A DNA stretch of 7,790 nt, taken from contig USDZ01000080.1 of the NCBI GenBank assembly GCA_900553525.1, positions 1-7,790 on the forward strand, in the 5' to 3' direction. The stretch's first letter is position 1, and every line of letters starts with the position of its first letter. A program made the translations under genes and the position numbers. Origin of the DNA: an uncultured Oscillospiraceae bacterium (GTDB lineage: Bacteria; Bacillota; Clostridia; Oscillospirales; Acutalibacteraceae). The notes beneath the pieces are model-generated. The model was not told where the DNA came from. It was given only the letters and a program-made list of their open reading frames with translations, and did not search any database. Below, piece after piece: positions 6,907 through 7,790 of this stretch.

Positions 6907-7665
6907 ATGGTTCGACTGATCCTCAGCGGATGTAACGGCAAAATGGGGCACGTCATCACCCGTTGCGCTGCCGAACGGTGCGACTGTTCCATCGTCGCCG
7001 GATTTGATCTCAATACCGAAAACCACGCCGGCTTTCCAGTCTACGCCAATCCAGCCAACTGCGGTCTGAAAGCCGACGCTGTCATTGACTTTTCCCATCC
7101 TTCCGCTTTTTCGGGCGTGCTGTCCTATGCGCTGGATAACCGGCTTCCCCTTGTGATGGCCACGACCGGTCTCGATGAAAAACAAGTGCTGGCGTTGAAG
7201 GATGCTTCGGCCGATATTCCGGTCTTTTTCAGCGCCAATATGTCCATGGGCGTCAGTCTTATCATGGAACTGGCGAAAAAAGCGGCCTCTGTCCTGGGAA
7301 ACGATTTTGACGTAGAGATTGTGGAAAAGCATCACAATCAAAAAGTGGATGCTCCCTCCGGTACCGCCTTGATGCTGGCAGATGCCGTATCCGAAGGACT
7401 GGATTATACTCCCCGGTATGTGTTTGACCGGCACGATCGGCGCGAAAAACGCATCAAAGAAGAGATTGGTTTTTCCTCTATCCGCGGCGGTACCATTGTG
7501 GGAGAACACGAACTGATTTTCGCCGGACACGATGAGATTGTCACCATTACCCACACCGCCATGTCCAAGGAAATTTTTGCCGTGGGCGCACTGAACGCGG
7601 CGCTCTTCTTGGCAAGCCGTCCGGCTGGCTTTTACAGTATGAAGGATCTGATCGGTCAGAACTGA
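6907..7665 (+). CDS. dapB: 4-hydroxy-tetrahydrodipicolinate reductase
   Basis: DapB uses NAD(P)H to reduce the DapA product to tetrahydrodipicolinate. The 252-residue protein is at the short end of the family, as in other Bacillota. It shows the nucleotide-binding GCNGKMG (8-14), DFSHP (61-65), ATTGL (85-89), SANMSMGV (109-116), and the substrate loop EKHHNQKVDAPSGTA (140-154), where His142 and Lys146 correspond to the catalytic His159 and Lys163 of E. coli as recalled. RGGTIVGEH (193-201) is also typical. AAAGGAAG (6893-6900) lies six bases before the ATG. The gap to dapA is 49 bases with no terminator, so it belongs to the same riboswitch-controlled transcript and is the last gene of the operon in this window. 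The opposite-strand open frame across it is a shadow. Confidence 0.98.
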   Translation: MVRLILSGCNGKMGHVITRCAAERCDCSIVAGFDLNTENHAGFPVYANPANCGLKADAVIDFSHPSAFSGVLSYALDNRLPLVMATTGLDEKQVLALKDASADIPVFFSANMSMGVSLIMELAKKAASVLGNDFDVEIVEKHHNQKVDAPSGTALMLADAVSEGLDYTPRYVFDRHDRREKRIKEEIGFSSIRGGTIVGEHELIFAGHDEIVTITHTAMSKEIFAVGALNAALFLASRPAGFYSMKDLIGQN

Positions 7666-7740
7666 TCTCTTCGAACTGCCATATACGGTCAGCGTTGCTT
7701 GTTCAAAGCCTTTTTCTCAACTATGGAATCTTTTAGAGTC

Positions 7741-7785
7741 ATGACCACCCGTAAAACGGGTGGCATGAAGGAGCCCTAGAAGGGC
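7741..7785. mobile_element. Paired hairpins resembling an IS200/IS605-type element end (partial)
   Basis: CCACCCGT (7745-7752) pairs perfectly with ACGGGTGG (7756-7763) around an AAA loop. The stem is extended by ATG/CAT (7741-7743 with 7764-7766) past one bulged base, A7744, which would be a T on the other strand. A second hairpin follows: GCCCT (7773-7777) with AGGGC (7781-7785), loop AGA. Neither is followed by a T-tract on the + strand, so they do not look like the dapB terminator. Bulged hairpins of this kind are typical of IS200/IS605 ends recognised by the Y1 transposase, and similar CACCCG/CGGGTG hairpins near such elements in Clostridia are a loose recollection. The window ends before any transposase or TnpB gene could be seen, so it may instead be a small dispersed repeat. 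Confidence 0.35.
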
Positions 7786-7790
7786 ATAGG

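Noticed and set aside
6832..7554. 240-codon open frame on the minus strand
   Set aside because: It lies opposite dapB, whose motifs are complete, and its translation shows no recognisable domain. It is an antisense shadow.
7697..7715. Possible terminator after dapB (GCTT/AAGC followed by TTTTT)
   Set aside because: A 4-bp stem with a 5-base loop is too weak to call, although the T-tract makes it conceivable.

Overview
The window looks like chromosomal DNA of a Bacillota/Clostridia-type bacterium. The evidence is a lysine riboswitch with an attenuator ahead of lysine-pathway genes, consensus TTGACA/TAnnAT promoters, AGGAGG-like ribosome binding sites, a TrpB2-type tryptophan synthase beta chain beside a Trp-type ABC ATPase, and family-level protein similarity. 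Base composition looks roughly balanced to slightly GC-rich by eye; it was not computed. The species is not identified.

Layout, left to right on the + strand unless noted. (1) The 3' part of an ABC-transporter ATPase (COG1101-like), whose Walker A lies outside the window. A short gap separates it from a TrpB2-type tryptophan synthase beta chain, which ends at a very strong intrinsic terminator. The pair suggests a tryptophan uptake/indole salvage unit. (2) A single-gene unit with its own promoter, encoding a 354-residue protein of unknown function whose N-terminal half resembles BtrH_N/C39-like papain-fold domains. (3) queA on the minus strand, convergent with that gene and divergent from the next operon. 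(4) A long regulatory leader: a near-consensus promoter, a complete five-helix lysine (L-box) riboswitch, an alternative pairing that could act as antiterminator, an intrinsic terminator, and a further structured stretch before the asd ribosome binding site. (5) The asd-dapA-dapB operon. (6) After dapB, two hairpins at the right edge, one with a bulged base, resembling the end of an IS200/IS605-type element or related repeat.

The asd, dapA and dapB products carry out consecutive steps of the diaminopimelate/lysine branch: aspartyl phosphate to aspartate semialdehyde, then hydroxy-tetrahydrodipicolinate, then tetrahydrodipicolinate. All three should be shut off together when lysine binds the leader RNA. 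Aspartokinase and the later dap/lysA genes are not here. Most of the window is ordinary metabolism. The parts most worth a second look are the attenuator of the riboswitch, which appears to use a P4/P5 strand rather than P1, the uncharacterised gene at 2210, and the hairpin pair at the right edge.
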